Shown here: one piece after another, positions 27,101 through 36,029 of the stretch
How positions within the stretch are numbered: position 1 is the stretch's first letter
Layout: each line of letters begins with the position of its first letter
Assembly: GCF_030532965.1 (NCBI RefSeq)
Contig: NZ_JAUNKC010000013.1
Span: 1-64,000 of the forward strand
DNA from: Corynebacterium sp.
Lineage (GTDB): Bacteria > Actinomycetota > Actinomycetes > Mycobacteriales > Mycobacteriaceae
Direction: 5' to 3'
Length of the DNA stretch: 64,000 bases
Notes under the pieces: model-generated
Database searches by the model: none
What the model was told of the DNA's origin: nothing
What the model saw: the letters and a program-made list of their open reading frames with translations, nothing else
Position numbers and translations under genes: made by a program

Positions 27101-27180
27101 GGGCCCGATTAGTTGATTGTAAGTTTCCGGCCCAGATAACCAGCTTCCCGGCTGCGAAGGGCCTTCATTTCTTTCGGGAA
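27101..27180 (+). promoter_or_regulatory. trp attenuator with mutually exclusive stems
   Basis: GGGCC (27101-27105) can pair with GGCCC (27129-27133), and the latter can instead pair with GGGCC (27159-27163), which is followed by the T-rich TTCATTTCTTT. A further stem joins TTCCCG (27145-27150) with CGGGAA (27175-27180). Competing pairings directly after the Trp codons are what an attenuator needs. Which stem terminates has not been computed. Confidence 0.65.
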
Positions 27181-27230
27181 CCCATTCACAGCACGGAAGT
27201 ACCCACACCGTTGCATATGAAAGGTTCCCC

Positions 27231-28571
27231 ATGACTGATAAGACACTCCGCGAAACCCTCATCGACGCCTACTTCGGCGATTTCGGCGGCCAGCACGTCC
27301 CGGAGATGCTATTCCCAGTATTAGACCAACTTGAAGCGGGTTTCGTCGAGGTTCTCTCCGATCCCACCTTCGAAGAAGAATTGGACGAGCTTCGGCGGAA
27401 CTTTCTTGGTCGGCCCACCCCGATCACAGAATGCGCGAATCTTCCGTTAGCAGGTCGGGGTAGGGGCAAAGCCCGCATCTTCCTTAAAAGAGAAGACTTG
27501 GTGCACGGCGGTGCTCATAAAGGCAACCAAGTATTAGCGCAGGCACTTATCGCCAAGCGCATGGGTAAGACCCGGCTTATTGCGGAAACCGGTGCTGGCC
27601 AACACGGAACCGCAACCGCGATGGTAGCGGCGCTGATGGGCATGGACTGCACGATCTATATGGGAGCGAAAGACGTAGCGCGGCAACAACCGAATGTCTA
27701 TCGCATGCGGTTGATGGGGGCGACCGTCGTACCGGTCACCAATGAGCACGGCGATTCCATGTCCGATGCCATCGATGTTGCGCTGGGGGACTGGGTAGAA
27801 AATCTGGATACTACCCATTATCTTTTGGGCTCCGCCTGCGGCCCACATCCCTTCCCAAAGCTGGTGAAGGAATTCCAAGCTGTTATTTCCCGCGAATCCC
27901 GCGAGCAAATGCTCGAGCACTTAGACGGCAAGCTTCCCGACGTGGTGGTCGCCTGTGTCGGCGGCGGTTCCAATGCTATTGGCGCTTTCGCCGATTACCT
28001 GACCGACAAGCCTGGGAATGAAGACGTCACCCTCGTCGGCGTGGAACCCGCAGGTGAGGGACTTGATTCCGGCAAGCATGGCGCGCCGCTGAACCGAGGG
28101 AAGGTCGGGGTTCTACATGGTTCCCGCACCTATGTCATGCTTAACGACGACGGCTCCGTCCAGCACTCGCATTCGGTCTCGGCTGGCCTCGATTACCCTG
28201 GTGTCGGCCCGGAACACGCCTACCTCATGTCCACCGGCCGTGCCCAGTACGTCGGCATTACCGACGCCGAGGCATTGCAGGCATTTCGCATGCTCAGTCG
28301 GTATGAGGGCATTATTCCCGCGCTAGAGTCCTCTCATGCCCTTGCATACGCCCTTAAACTGGCGGAAGAGGCCGAGGAGACGGGTGAACCGATCACCATC
28401 TTGGTCAACTTGTCCGGCCGGGGTGATAAGGACGTCAATTATGTACGGAATATCTTAGGCGACCTCGCTGCTGAGGATCCCGCAACCACCGATGTCACAA
28501 ACCCGAAGGTAGCAGAGGTTTTAGCGGCTATGACTGCGGAATCTAATGCACAAGAAGGCGTGGGGCAATAG
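27231..28571 (+). CDS. trpB1: Tryptophan synthase beta chain, extra copy (first gene of trp operon)
   Basis: A 446-residue PLP enzyme of the TrpB family, expected to condense indole with L-serine. The PLP lysine lies in [11 protein letters not shown], the catalytic glutamate in [13 protein letters not shown], the phosphate cup is GGGSNAIG and SGRGDKD is near the C terminus, so the catalytic set is present. It differs from the second copy at the residue after the PLP lysine (Gly instead of Thr), in the segment GSACGPHP (GTAAGPHP in the other) and by a 40-residue C-terminal extension. It is the first structural gene behind the attenuator, far from trpA, so it may work alone as an indole-salvage beta subunit or in a mixed complex; this is inference. 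A duplicated trpB within coryneform trp operons has been noted before, as far as I recall. Confidence 0.88.
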   Translation: MTDKTLRETLIDAYFGDFGGQHVPEMLFPVLDQLEAGFVEVLSDPTFEEELDELRRNFLGRPTPITECANLPLAGRGRGKARIFLKREDLVHGGAHKGNQVLAQALIAKRMGKTRLIAETGAGQHGTATAMVAALMGMDCTIYMGAKDVARQQPNVYRMRLMGATVVPVTNEHGDSMSDAIDVALGDWVENLDTTHYLLGSACGPHPFPKLVKEFQAVISRESREQMLEHLDGKLPDVVVACVGGGSNAIGAFADYLTDKPGNEDVTLVGVEPAGEGLDSGKHGAPLNRGKVGVLHGSRTYVMLNDDGSVQHSHSVSAGLDYPGVGPEHAYLMSTGRAQYVGITDAEALQAFRMLSRYEGIIPALESSHALAYALKLAEEAEETGEPITILVNLSGRGDKDVNYVRNILGDLAAEDPATTDVTNPKVAEVLAAMTAESNAQEGVGQ

Positions 28572-28579
28572 GGATTATT

Positions 28580-30157
28580 ATGACGACTCATTCTCAAAAT
28601 TCGCCAATGTTTCACGTGAAACATTCCCCGGTTCGTTACCATGCTGACGCCGCAGCATTATTTGCGGCATTGGGCGGGGTGGATAACCCCAATACCTTGC
28701 TCCTGGAGAGCGCGGACATTGATTCCAAGAAGAACACTGCCTGCATGGCAATAATTGCGGCTGCGGTGCGGGTTACCTGCACGCAGCATTCTGTGACCGC
28801 CGATGCCTTAACCCCCACCGGGGAAGCGATGCTGCGTCGACTAGCGGAACAACTGCCGGAATTTGTTGTGTCGGAAACAACGACCACCTTAGAGTTCCAA
28901 TTTCCGCCCACAACTGCGCACAATGAACGAGAGCGGTTACAAGCCCAAAGCACCGCCGCAGTGTTGCGAGCACTGCAAGAAAACGCCGGTTATCGCGGTG
29001 AAACGGTGCCGATGGTGGGGGGAGGATTCGCCTTTGACTACATCGACTCCTTCGAGCACTTGCCGGAAGTCCGGGGAGGCCATAATACTTTCCCGGACTA
29101 TCAATTCCTCGTAGCGGAGCAATTGCTGCGCATCGACCATCTGACTCAAACCGCCGACATCGAATGCGTGGCGCTTTCGCAGGAGGCGGCGACGGAAAGC
29201 GTCGAAAAGCTCAGCGGTCTTATTGGCAGCTTCGTCGCGACTCCGGCAGACCCAACGCCCACGCCAACGGCGGCACTTCCAGTCCAGGCTAGCGTCAGCG
29301 ACGCAGAGTTCCGGGCCCACGTGGAACGTTTGCAGGGCAACATCGCTGCCGGTGATATATATCAGGTCGTCCCAGCGCGGTCGTTTAGCACGGCCTGCCC
29401 CGACGCTTTCGCGGCCTATCGGTCGCTACGGTCGGTCAATCCAAGTCCATACATGTTCTATTTTCACGGTCTTGCCGCAGGTCAGCCGTTTGAGCTGTTC
29501 GGAGCGTCGCCGGAATCCAACCTGAAGTTCACAGCTTTAACTCGCGAGGTTCAGCTATATCCCATCGCCGGAACACGGCCCCGCGGATTGACTGCCGACG
29601 GGCAGATCAATCACGAACTCGATATTCGCGCCGAACTTGATATGCGTACCGACGCCAAGGAAATGGCCGAACACATCATGCTGGTCGATTTGGCGCGTAA
29701 CGATCTAGCGCGGGTTGCCGTGCCTGCTACCAGGAAAGTGGCGGAGCTATTACAGGTGGATCGCTATTCACGGGTCATGCATTTGGTGAGTCGGGTCACC
29801 GCTACGCTCGATACTGATTTCGATGCGCTCGACGCGTATCGCGCCTGCATGAATATGGGCACGTTGACCGGAGCACCGAAGTTGCGGGCGATGGAGCTTA
29901 TCCGCGAGACCGAAGGAGTGCGGCGGGGGTCCTATGGTGGGGCAGTGGGCTATCTCAGCGGCGACGGCTCCATGGATACCGCGATCGTGATTCGCTCGGC
30001 TTTCGTTCAAGATGGGACCGCTATCGTCCAAGCGGGTGCGGGCGTCGTTCGTGACTCCCAACCGCAGGCAGAGGCTGATGAGACGGTTCATAAGGCATAC
30101 GCGGTATTGAGCGCCATTGCCGCAGCACAAGCCAAATTTCCGGAGGTACAACGATGA
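28580..30157 (+). CDS. trpE: Anthranilate synthase component I
   Basis: A 525-residue enzyme that, with the TrpG glutaminase, converts chorismate to anthranilate. The N-terminal feedback motif LLES (within TLLLESADI) is intact, so inhibition by tryptophan is expected. The C-terminal chorismate-binding domain contains ELFGASPESNLKF, IAGTRPRG, EHIMLVDLARNDLARV and GAPKLRAMELI. The start is ATG with GGGAT upstream, 8 bp after trpB1. A parS site lies in codons 10-15, so the protein begins with an additional PMFHVKHS segment not needed for the fold. It overlaps trpG by ATGA. Confidence 0.96.
   Translation: MTTHSQNSPMFHVKHSPVRYHADAAALFAALGGVDNPNTLLLESADIDSKKNTACMAIIAAAVRVTCTQHSVTADALTPTGEAMLRRLAEQLPEFVVSETTTTLEFQFPPTTAHNERERLQAQSTAAVLRALQENAGYRGETVPMVGGGFAFDYIDSFEHLPEVRGGHNTFPDYQFLVAEQLLRIDHLTQTADIECVALSQEAATESVEKLSGLIGSFVATPADPTPTPTAALPVQASVSDAEFRAHVERLQGNIAAGDIYQVVPARSFSTACPDAFAAYRSLRSVNPSPYMFYFHGLAAGQPFELFGASPESNLKFTALTREVQLYPIAGTRPRGLTADGQINHELDIRAELDMRTDAKEMAEHIMLVDLARNDLARVAVPATRKVAELLQVDRYSRVMHLVSRVTATLDTDFDALDAYRACMNMGTLTGAPKLRAMELIRETEGVRRGSYGGAVGYLSGDGSMDTAIVIRSAFVQDGTAIVQAGAGVVRDSQPQAEADETVHKAYAVLSAIAAAQAKFPEVQR
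28608..28623. other. parS site inside trpE
   Basis: Perfect TGTTTCACGTGAAACA within the first codons of trpE, read as MFHVKH. Confidence 0.92.
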
Positions 30158-30810
30158 GCCAACCATCGATTCACGTGGTTTTGATAGATAATCACGATTC
30201 CTTTGTCTATAACCTGGTTGATGCGTTTGCGGTTGGTGGCTATCGCTGCACCGTTTTTCGCAATACGGTGTCGGTGGCCGATATTTTGGCCGCCGAACCA
30301 GACCTTATTTGTTTGTCGCCGGGTCCGGGCCATCCGTGCGATGCCGGGACCATGATGGAGCTTATCGACGCCACCTTGGGCCAAATCCCGATCTTGGGGA
30401 TCTGTCTCGGCTTCCAGGCGCTCCTTGCGCACTACGGGGCGACGGTACAGCCCTGTGGCCCGGTACACGGGGTAACAGACGCTATGCAGCTGACTGAGGC
30501 TGGACATGAGAGCGAGATTTTCGCCCAGTTAACAACCGATGCCCGCCCAGAGATCGGCTATATCGGTAACAATGTCCCTGTCGCCCGGTACCATTCGCTT
30601 GGCTGCCGCATCACAGACGCGCCCGCAGATATTCGCGTGCTGAGTACCTGTGATACTGAAAAGCTGGGGGCGGTCATCATGGCGGCCCAAACTGTCGACG
30701 GGATGGCGATCGGATTGCAATTCCATCCTGAAAGCATTTTGAGCCCGAGTGGGCCGATAATTCTCGATAGGTGCATCGAGACACTCGTCTCCCACGCCAA
30801 GCACAAATAA
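30154..30810 (+). CDS. trpG: Anthranilate synthase component II (glutamine amidotransferase)
   Basis: A 218-residue class I glutamine amidotransferase that supplies ammonia to TrpE. The nucleophile cysteine is in GICLGFQ, the oxyanion strand is SPGPGHP and the His-Glu pair is in LQFHPES. Its start overlaps the trpE stop (ATGA), as expected for subunits made in equal amounts. A stand-alone TrpG without a fused phosphoribosyltransferase, since trpD is a separate gene downstream. Confidence 0.95.
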   Translation: MSQPSIHVVLIDNHDSFVYNLVDAFAVGGYRCTVFRNTVSVADILAAEPDLICLSPGPGHPCDAGTMMELIDATLGQIPILGICLGFQALLAHYGATVQPCGPVHGVTDAMQLTEAGHESEIFAQLTTDARPEIGYIGNNVPVARYHSLGCRITDAPADIRVLSTCDTEKLGAVIMAAQTVDGMAIGLQFHPESILSPSGPIILDRCIETLVSHAKHK

Positions 30811-30854
30811 CATCACTGTGACGAAATAACACCGAATAAGAAAGTTAGACAATT

Positions 30855-31883
30855 ATGACCTCAACTCATCATCTGGATCGGCTCATCGCCTATCTCGATA
30901 ACCCGCACCCCACCGCCGAAGAAGCGCAAGAAGTATTCACGCCACTTACCACCGGCGAGTACGACGATGTACACATCGCGGCCTTGCTCGCCACCTTACG
31001 CACTCGCGGCGAGACGCTTGCCGACGTGCTCGGTGCGGCGCGCGCTTTCGTGAAAGCCGCTCGGCCGTTTCCCATCACCGGGGCAGGGGTCTTAGATACC
31101 GCAGGCACCGGCGGCGATCGCTCCAATACCTTCAATATTTCCACAGGCGCTTCGCTTATCACCGCTGCAGGCGGCTGCCGGGTTGTGAAATGCGGCAACC
31201 GTTCCGTTAGTTCACAATCCGGCTCCGCCGATGTGTTAGAGGCGCTGAATATTCCGCTGGATCTTGACCCAGAGCGCGCGGTGCGCCAAGTAGAAGCGTC
31301 GAACTTCACCTTCCTTTTCGCCCCGGCCTATCACCCAGCTGTTGCCCATGTCATGCCGGTTCGGCGCGCCCTTCGTCTCCCCACCATCTTCAACACGCTC
31401 GGGCCGATTCTTTCGCCCGCGCGCCCGGATCTGCAAATAATGGGTATAGCGAATCCGGAGATGGGGCAGATGATCGCAGAGGTTTTTAAAGAACTCGGGC
31501 GCAACCGGGCGTTGGTGGTTCATGGTTCCGGCGTTGATGAAATCGCGGTGCACGGCACCACCCAGGTGTGGGAGTTGAAGGATGGCGAGATTTCGCACTA
31601 CGAAATTGAGCCGGAAGGCTTAGGCCTCAGCCGCCATCCGCTGTCCGATTTAGCAGGCGGCGATGGTGCAGCCAACGCGAAAATCTTGCGGGATATTTTC
31701 AAGGGCGAAGGAACAACCGCCCAAAATCACGCATTGGCGGCCTCCGCTGGCGCGATGTTCTACCTGCATGATGCGGCCGATTCACTGCGAGAAGGCGCAG
31801 AGCTAGCCTTGGAACTGCTCAGTAATCAGACTGTACACAATTGGCTGACCACCCACGAGGACGCAGATTATGGAACCGATTAA
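30855..31883 (+). CDS. trpD: Anthranilate phosphoribosyltransferase
   Basis: A 342-residue enzyme joining anthranilate to PRPP. The PRPP-binding signature is GTGGDRSNTFNIST, followed by KCGNRSVSSQSGSADVLEALN and the anthranilate-site region FLFAPAYHPAVAHVMPVRR. Normal length and a complete active site. The ATG is preceded by AAGAAAG; the 44-bp gap after trpG holds no other feature. The 3' end overlaps trpCF by 14 bases. Confidence 0.95.
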   Translation: MTSTHHLDRLIAYLDNPHPTAEEAQEVFTPLTTGEYDDVHIAALLATLRTRGETLADVLGAARAFVKAARPFPITGAGVLDTAGTGGDRSNTFNISTGASLITAAGGCRVVKCGNRSVSSQSGSADVLEALNIPLDLDPERAVRQVEASNFTFLFAPAYHPAVAHVMPVRRALRLPTIFNTLGPILSPARPDLQIMGIANPEMGQMIAEVFKELGRNRALVVHGSGVDEIAVHGTTQVWELKDGEISHYEIEPEGLGLSRHPLSDLAGGDGAANAKILRDIFKGEGTTAQNHALAASAGAMFYLHDAADSLREGAELALELLSNQTVHNWLTTHEDADYGTD

Positions 31884-33351
31884 CAACAATGTTTCACGTG
31901 AAACATCCACATTGCCCACAGTCCTCGAGAGAATCGTCGACAAGCGTCGGGCCGATCTACCCCGCATAGCGGCGCGCATCGCCCATGTGGAATTCGATTC
32001 CCTCAGTAAATCTACCCGAAGCCTCTATGACAACCTCAAGCGGGGCGGGCGTGGGGGAGCGGCCTACATCATGGAGTGCAAGAAGGCCTCACCGTCGCTG
32101 GGGTTGATTCGGGAGCACTTCAATCCCGCTGACATCGCGCGCGTGTATAGCCGCTACGCCGCGGGCATTTCCGTATTATGCGAACCGGAGTTCTTCGATG
32201 GCGACTACGATCATCTGCAAACAGTCGCGGCTTCCACCCACCTCCCGGTTCTGTGCAAGGACTTCATCATCGATCCGGTGCAAATACACGCGGCTCGTTA
32301 TTTCGGTGCGGACGCCATCCTCCTCATGCTCAGCGTGCTCTCCGACGAGGAATACCGCTCGCTGTCGCAGCTGGCTGCTCACTACGATATGGATGTCCTC
32401 ACCGAAGTAATTGACGCGAACGAAGTCGCACGCGCGATCCGGTTGGGGGCACGGATTTTTGGAATCAATCACCGAAATCTGCACGATCTCAGCATCGACC
32501 TCAGCCGTTCGGCCGCGCTTTCCGCGCTGCTTCCCGAGGATGCCGTCGTGATCGCGGAGTCCGGTATTCGGGATAATGCAACCGTCCGGCGTCTAAGCAC
32601 GCACTGCAACGGCTTCCTGGTCGGCTCACAGCTCACCAGCCAGCCCGATATCGACCGGGCCGCGCGGATGCTGGTGTATGGCCCCAATAAAGTGTGTGGC
32701 TTAACGACGCCAGCAGCCGCGCAGGCCGCCCGGGCGGTAGGCGCAACCTATGGTGGATTGATCTTTGAAGCGAAATCGCCCCGCAATGTTTCACGTGAAA
32801 CATCGGAAAAAATCATCGCCGAAGAGCCTAATCTCAACTACGTTGCCGTATCCCGGCGCACCACCGGCTGGCACGAGCTCATTCAGCCGGGCATCACAGC
32901 GGTCCAGATTCATAGCCCCTACCAAGGCTCAATCGACGACGAACTAGCGCTTGTGGCTCGGGTACGACAGGAAATCCCAGCCGATGTAGCCGTATGGCGC
33001 GCAGTATCCATGACTGAAACATACGGTCCGGAGTGGGCGATAGCCATGGCCAAAGCGACCGACATGCTCGTCCTCGATTCCGGGGCTGGCGGCACGGGAA
33101 CCTCCTTCGATTGGTCTGTGATACCGGAAGAAGTAACTGCCACAGCGCTTATCGCGGGTGGGATTTCGCCGACCAATATTTCTACCGCCCTAGCCACCGG
33201 CTGCGTCGGCGTCGACCTCAATTCCGGCGTCGAATACGGCAGTGCCACTACCGATCATTGGCAGGGCACTAAAGACACAGCCGCGCTAGCCCAAGCCTTT
33301 TCTACCATTCGCACGTTTCATTTCGGAACCCATGAGAAAGAGATTGTTTAA
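31870..33351 (+). CDS. trpCF: Fused indole-3-glycerol phosphate synthase / phosphoribosylanthranilate isomerase
   Basis: A 493-residue bifunctional enzyme of two TIM barrels. The first (residues 1 to about 265) is the synthase, with MECKKASPSLG, LCKDFIIDPVQ and IFGINHRNLHDL. The second, from KVCGLTTPAAAQAA (about 272), is the isomerase, with the catalytic cysteine in KVCG and the phosphate end GVDLNSGVEYG. The order C-F is as in enterobacteria. Two parS sites are embedded, one at codons 7-12 and one within the isomerase part near residue 306; both are read as NVSRETS. The stop codon abuts the trpB2 start. Confidence 0.95.
   Translation: MEPINNNVSRETSTLPTVLERIVDKRRADLPRIAARIAHVEFDSLSKSTRSLYDNLKRGGRGGAAYIMECKKASPSLGLIREHFNPADIARVYSRYAAGISVLCEPEFFDGDYDHLQTVAASTHLPVLCKDFIIDPVQIHAARYFGADAILLMLSVLSDEEYRSLSQLAAHYDMDVLTEVIDANEVARAIRLGARIFGINHRNLHDLSIDLSRSAALSALLPEDAVVIAESGIRDNATVRRLSTHCNGFLVGSQLTSQPDIDRAARMLVYGPNKVCGLTTPAAAQAARAVGATYGGLIFEAKSPRNVSRETSEKIIAEEPNLNYVAVSRRTTGWHELIQPGITAVQIHSPYQGSIDDELALVARVRQEIPADVAVWRAVSMTETYGPEWAIAMAKATDMLVLDSGAGGTGTSFDWSVIPEEVTATALIAGGISPTNISTALATGCVGVDLNSGVEYGSATTDHWQGTKDTAALAQAFSTIRTFHFGTHEKEIV
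31890..31905. other. parS site inside trpCF (5' end)
   Basis: Perfect TGTTTCACGTGAAACA just after the trpCF start codon. Confidence 0.92.
32787..32802. other. parS site inside trpCF (isomerase part)
   Basis: Perfect TGTTTCACGTGAAACA within the isomerase domain, in a region predicted to be a surface loop (SPRNVSRETSEKI). Confidence 0.92.
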
Positions 33352-34602
33352 ATGACCCAAGCAACAGAACGCGACGGCGGGGCCACAATTCTTCCCGCCT
33401 ATTTTGGTGAATTTGGCGGCCAATACGTCCCGGAATCGCTCATACCCGCCCTCGACCAATTGGAACAAGCCTTCGTGGACGCAATGGCCGATCCGCATTT
33501 CAAAGCGGAGCTCTCCGGTTATCTCCGCGACTATTTGGGGCGCCCAACCCCGATTACCGAATGCCGCCATCTTCCCGAAGAAGGAAAGGGGAGGGGCTAT
33601 GCTCGTATCTTTCTAAAGCGGGAAGACCTAGTACACGGTGGCGCACATAAAACAAATCAAGTTATTGGCCAAGCACTGCTAGCCAAGCGAATGGGCAAAA
33701 CTCGCATCATCGCCGAAACCGGTGCCGGGCAACACGGCACCGCCACCGCGCTTGCGTGCGCTCTATTGGGGCTGGATTGCGTGATTTACATGGGTGCCAA
33801 AGACGTTGAACGGCAACAACCCAATGTCTATCGCATGCAGCTCATGGGCGCCACGGTGGTACCCGTTGACTCTGGCTCGGGCACGCTTAAAGATGCCGTG
33901 AACGAAGCCCTACGGGATTGGACAGCGACATTCCACGAGTCCCATTATCTTCTCGGAACTGCGGCTGGGCCCCACCCGTTTCCCACCATCGTCAAAGAGT
34001 TTCACCGGGTTATCTCCGAGGAAGCAAAGCGCCAAATGCGCGAGCGAATCGGCGGCCTCCCAGACGTCGTCGTCGCCTGCGTGGGTGGCGGCTCCAACGC
34101 CATCGGAATGTTTGCCGAGTTTATCGACGAGCCCGAGGTGGAGTTGATCGGCACCGAGCCGGGTGGGCACGGCGTGGAATCGGGACACCACGGCGCGACT
34201 ATCTGCAACGGCCAGATTGGGATCCTCCACGGTGCCCGCAGCTACCTCATGCGCGACAGCGAAGGTCAGGTAGAAGAATCCTACTCCATATCAGCAGGTC
34301 TTGATTATCCGGGTGTCGGCCCCGAACACGCTTATTTGGCGAGCACCGGGCGCGCGTCCTATGTGCCGGTAACCGATGCCGAAGCGCTGAAGGCGTTCCA
34401 GCTACTAGCCCGCCACGAGGGCATTATTCCGGCGTTAGAATCCTCCCACGCCCTGGCCTACGCGTTACGACGCGCGGAAGAAGCCGAAGCTAACGCTCAG
34501 AATCTCACCATCCTGGTCTCCCTATCTGGTCGAGGCGACAAAGACGTCGACCATATTCGGCGCACGATTACACAACATCCAGAACTCGCGTTGGAGGACT
34601 AA
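33352..34602 (+). CDS. trpB: Tryptophan synthase beta chain
   Basis: A 416-residue beta subunit immediately upstream of trpA. The PLP lysine is in [11 protein letters not shown], the catalytic Glu in [13 protein letters not shown], and the COMM-domain region [22 protein letters not shown] and [11 protein letters not shown] match the enterobacterial enzyme closely. This copy is therefore the regular partner of TrpA. It starts on the base after the trpCF stop and is followed by trpA after 4 bp. Confidence 0.96.
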   Translation: MTQATERDGGATILPAYFGEFGGQYVPESLIPALDQLEQAFVDAMADPHFKAELSGYLRDYLGRPTPITECRHLPEEGKGRGYARIFLKREDLVHGGAHKTNQVIGQALLAKRMGKTRIIAETGAGQHGTATALACALLGLDCVIYMGAKDVERQQPNVYRMQLMGATVVPVDSGSGTLKDAVNEALRDWTATFHESHYLLGTAAGPHPFPTIVKEFHRVISEEAKRQMRERIGGLPDVVVACVGGGSNAIGMFAEFIDEPEVELIGTEPGGHGVESGHHGATICNGQIGILHGARSYLMRDSEGQVEESYSISAGLDYPGVGPEHAYLASTGRASYVPVTDAEALKAFQLLARHEGIIPALESSHALAYALRRAEEAEANAQNLTILVSLSGRGDKDVDHIRRTITQHPELALED

Positions 34603-34606
34603 AACA

Positions 34607-35458
34607 ATGACAATCCACACCCCTGATCGCTACCAGCGCATGTTTAGCCGCCTTTCCGACACCCAGGAAGGCGCATTCGTACCGTTCATCATGCTGGGCG
34701 ATCCGACCCCGGCCGATTCGTTAGAGATCGTTCGGGCCGCGATAGCCGCCGGGGCAGATGCTTTAGAGCTCGGCGTTCCATTCTCCGACCCCGTAGCCGA
34801 TGGCCCAACGATCCAACGTTCCCACATCCGAGCGCTCGCTAATGGCGCAACGATAGAATCCGCCATCGACTTAATCAGCCGGATCCGCTCGGAATTTCCG
34901 GACCTTCCCATCGGGTTATTGATCTACGGAAACGTTCCCTTCAGTCGGGGAATCGACCGCTTTTATCAAGAGTTTGCCGCAGCGGGCGCAGACAGCATTT
35001 TGATTCCAGACGTTCCAGTCCGAGAAGGAAAACCCTTTATCGAGGCCGCTGAGCAAGCTGGTATCTTCCCGATCTTCATCGCGCCTGCCCAGGCTGCGGA
35101 ACGCACCTTGGCCGGTGTCGCCGCCCATTCGCGGGGGTATATTTACGCGATTTCCCGCGATGGCGTTACCGGCACGGAACGAGAATCTTCCACCGCGGGC
35201 CTCTCTGACGTCGTTGCGAACATCAGCAAGTATGGGGGAGCGCCGGTCTTGCTCGGGTTTGGCATCTCCACACCACAACATGTTTCGGATGCGATTGCCG
35301 CGGGTGCCGCAGGAGCCATCACCGGTTCCGCCATTACGGCCATCATCGAGAAGCACTGCGTCACCGACCCAGCCGGGAACATCGCCATAGGCGATCGAGA
35401 AGCGCTGCTCTATGAACTTCGCGATTTTATCAGGACAATGAAAGCGGCCACCCGCTAG
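34607..35458 (+). CDS. trpA: Tryptophan synthase alpha chain
   Basis: A 283-residue TIM-barrel subunit that cleaves indole-3-glycerol phosphate to indole, which passes to TrpB. The family motif LELGVPFSDPVADGPTIQ contains the catalytic aspartate; the catalytic glutamate is in FVPFIMLGDP. The phosphate-binding end is LLGFGISTPQHV and AGAITGSAI. Last gene of the operon, followed by a terminator that contains a parS site. Confidence 0.96.
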   Translation: MTIHTPDRYQRMFSRLSDTQEGAFVPFIMLGDPTPADSLEIVRAAIAAGADALELGVPFSDPVADGPTIQRSHIRALANGATIESAIDLISRIRSEFPDLPIGLLIYGNVPFSRGIDRFYQEFAAAGADSILIPDVPVREGKPFIEAAEQAGIFPIFIAPAQAAERTLAGVAAHSRGYIYAISRDGVTGTERESSTAGLSDVVANISKYGGAPVLLGFGISTPQHVSDAIAAGAAGAITGSAITAIIEKHCVTDPAGNIAIGDREALLYELRDFIRTMKAATR

Positions 35459-35477
35459 GATCACCGCAATATTTTTA

Positions 35478-35511
35478 GGCGATGTTTCACGTGAAACATC
35501 GCCTTCTTTAT
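35478..35511 (+). terminator. trp operon terminator built on parS
   Basis: A perfect 26-bp palindrome (35478-35503, arms of 13 bp starting GGCG) followed by TTCTTTAT. Its central 16 bp are exactly parS. The flanking complementary GGCGA/TCGCC extends the stem to terminator length. Confidence 0.7.
35483..35498. other. parS site in the trp terminator
   Basis: Perfect TGTTTCACGTGAAACA forming the core of the hairpin after trpA. Confidence 0.92.
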
Positions 35512-35612
35512 CTAAAAGTCACAGTGACGAAATAAGGGTATAGTTCAGTTTAGGGAATCTTCGCGGAAATTATCGAATTCCACTCTGCCCATTAAGGTGC
35601 CATACTAAGAAC

Positions 35613-35999
35613 ATGACCAATAACGATGCAACCCATTGCAATCGCCGCATGTTTCTCATTGGCACGGCAACCACCTTCGCCGGAGCCGTATTGGCCGCGT
35701 GCAGTAGCGGATCAGACAAAATTTCCGTTACCGCCACCGACGTTCCGGTAGGCAGTGCGGTCATTGAAGGTGACGTCATCATTGCCCAACCCACGGCGGG
35801 GGAGTACAAGGCCTATTCCAGCGTATGCCCGCATCAAGGCTATCCGATCACTCAAGTATCCGGCGATACGGTTCGGTGCACTCGACACGGTTCGACCTTT
35901 AGCATCGACGATGGCTCCGTGATCGATGGCCCCAGCCGAGATGGCTTGCGACAGCGACAGATCACCTTAGAAGGGGAGACATTCAACGTGGCAGAATAG
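35613..35999 (+). CDS. Rieske [2Fe-2S] protein, Tat-exported lipoprotein
   Basis: A 128-residue protein. The N terminus has twin arginines (CNRRMFLIG), a hydrophobic stretch and a lipobox ending LAAC with the lipidated cysteine at residue 30. The Rieske cluster ligands are Cys72 and His74 in VCPHQG and Cys89 and His92 in CTRHGS. The folded cofactor explains the Tat route. It is a small free-standing Rieske domain, not the cytochrome bc1 subunit, and its redox partner is not evident: the next gene on the other strand encodes a flavin oxidoreductase but is convergent. Function unknown. Confidence 0.85.
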   Translation: MTNNDATHCNRRMFLIGTATTFAGAVLAACSSGSDKISVTATDVPVGSAVIEGDVIIAQPTAGEYKAYSSVCPHQGYPITQVSGDTVRCTRHGSTFSIDDGSVIDGPSRDGLRQRQITLEGETFNVAE

Positions 36000-36003
36000 T
36001 GAA

Positions 36004-36019
36004 TGTTTCACGTGAAACA
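36004..36019. other. parS site between convergent genes
   Basis: Perfect TGTTTCACGTGAAACA in the 30-bp gap between the Rieske and OYE genes. The palindrome spans 18 bp and lacks a good T tract. Confidence 0.92.
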
Positions 36020-36029
36020 TCCTTCTCTG

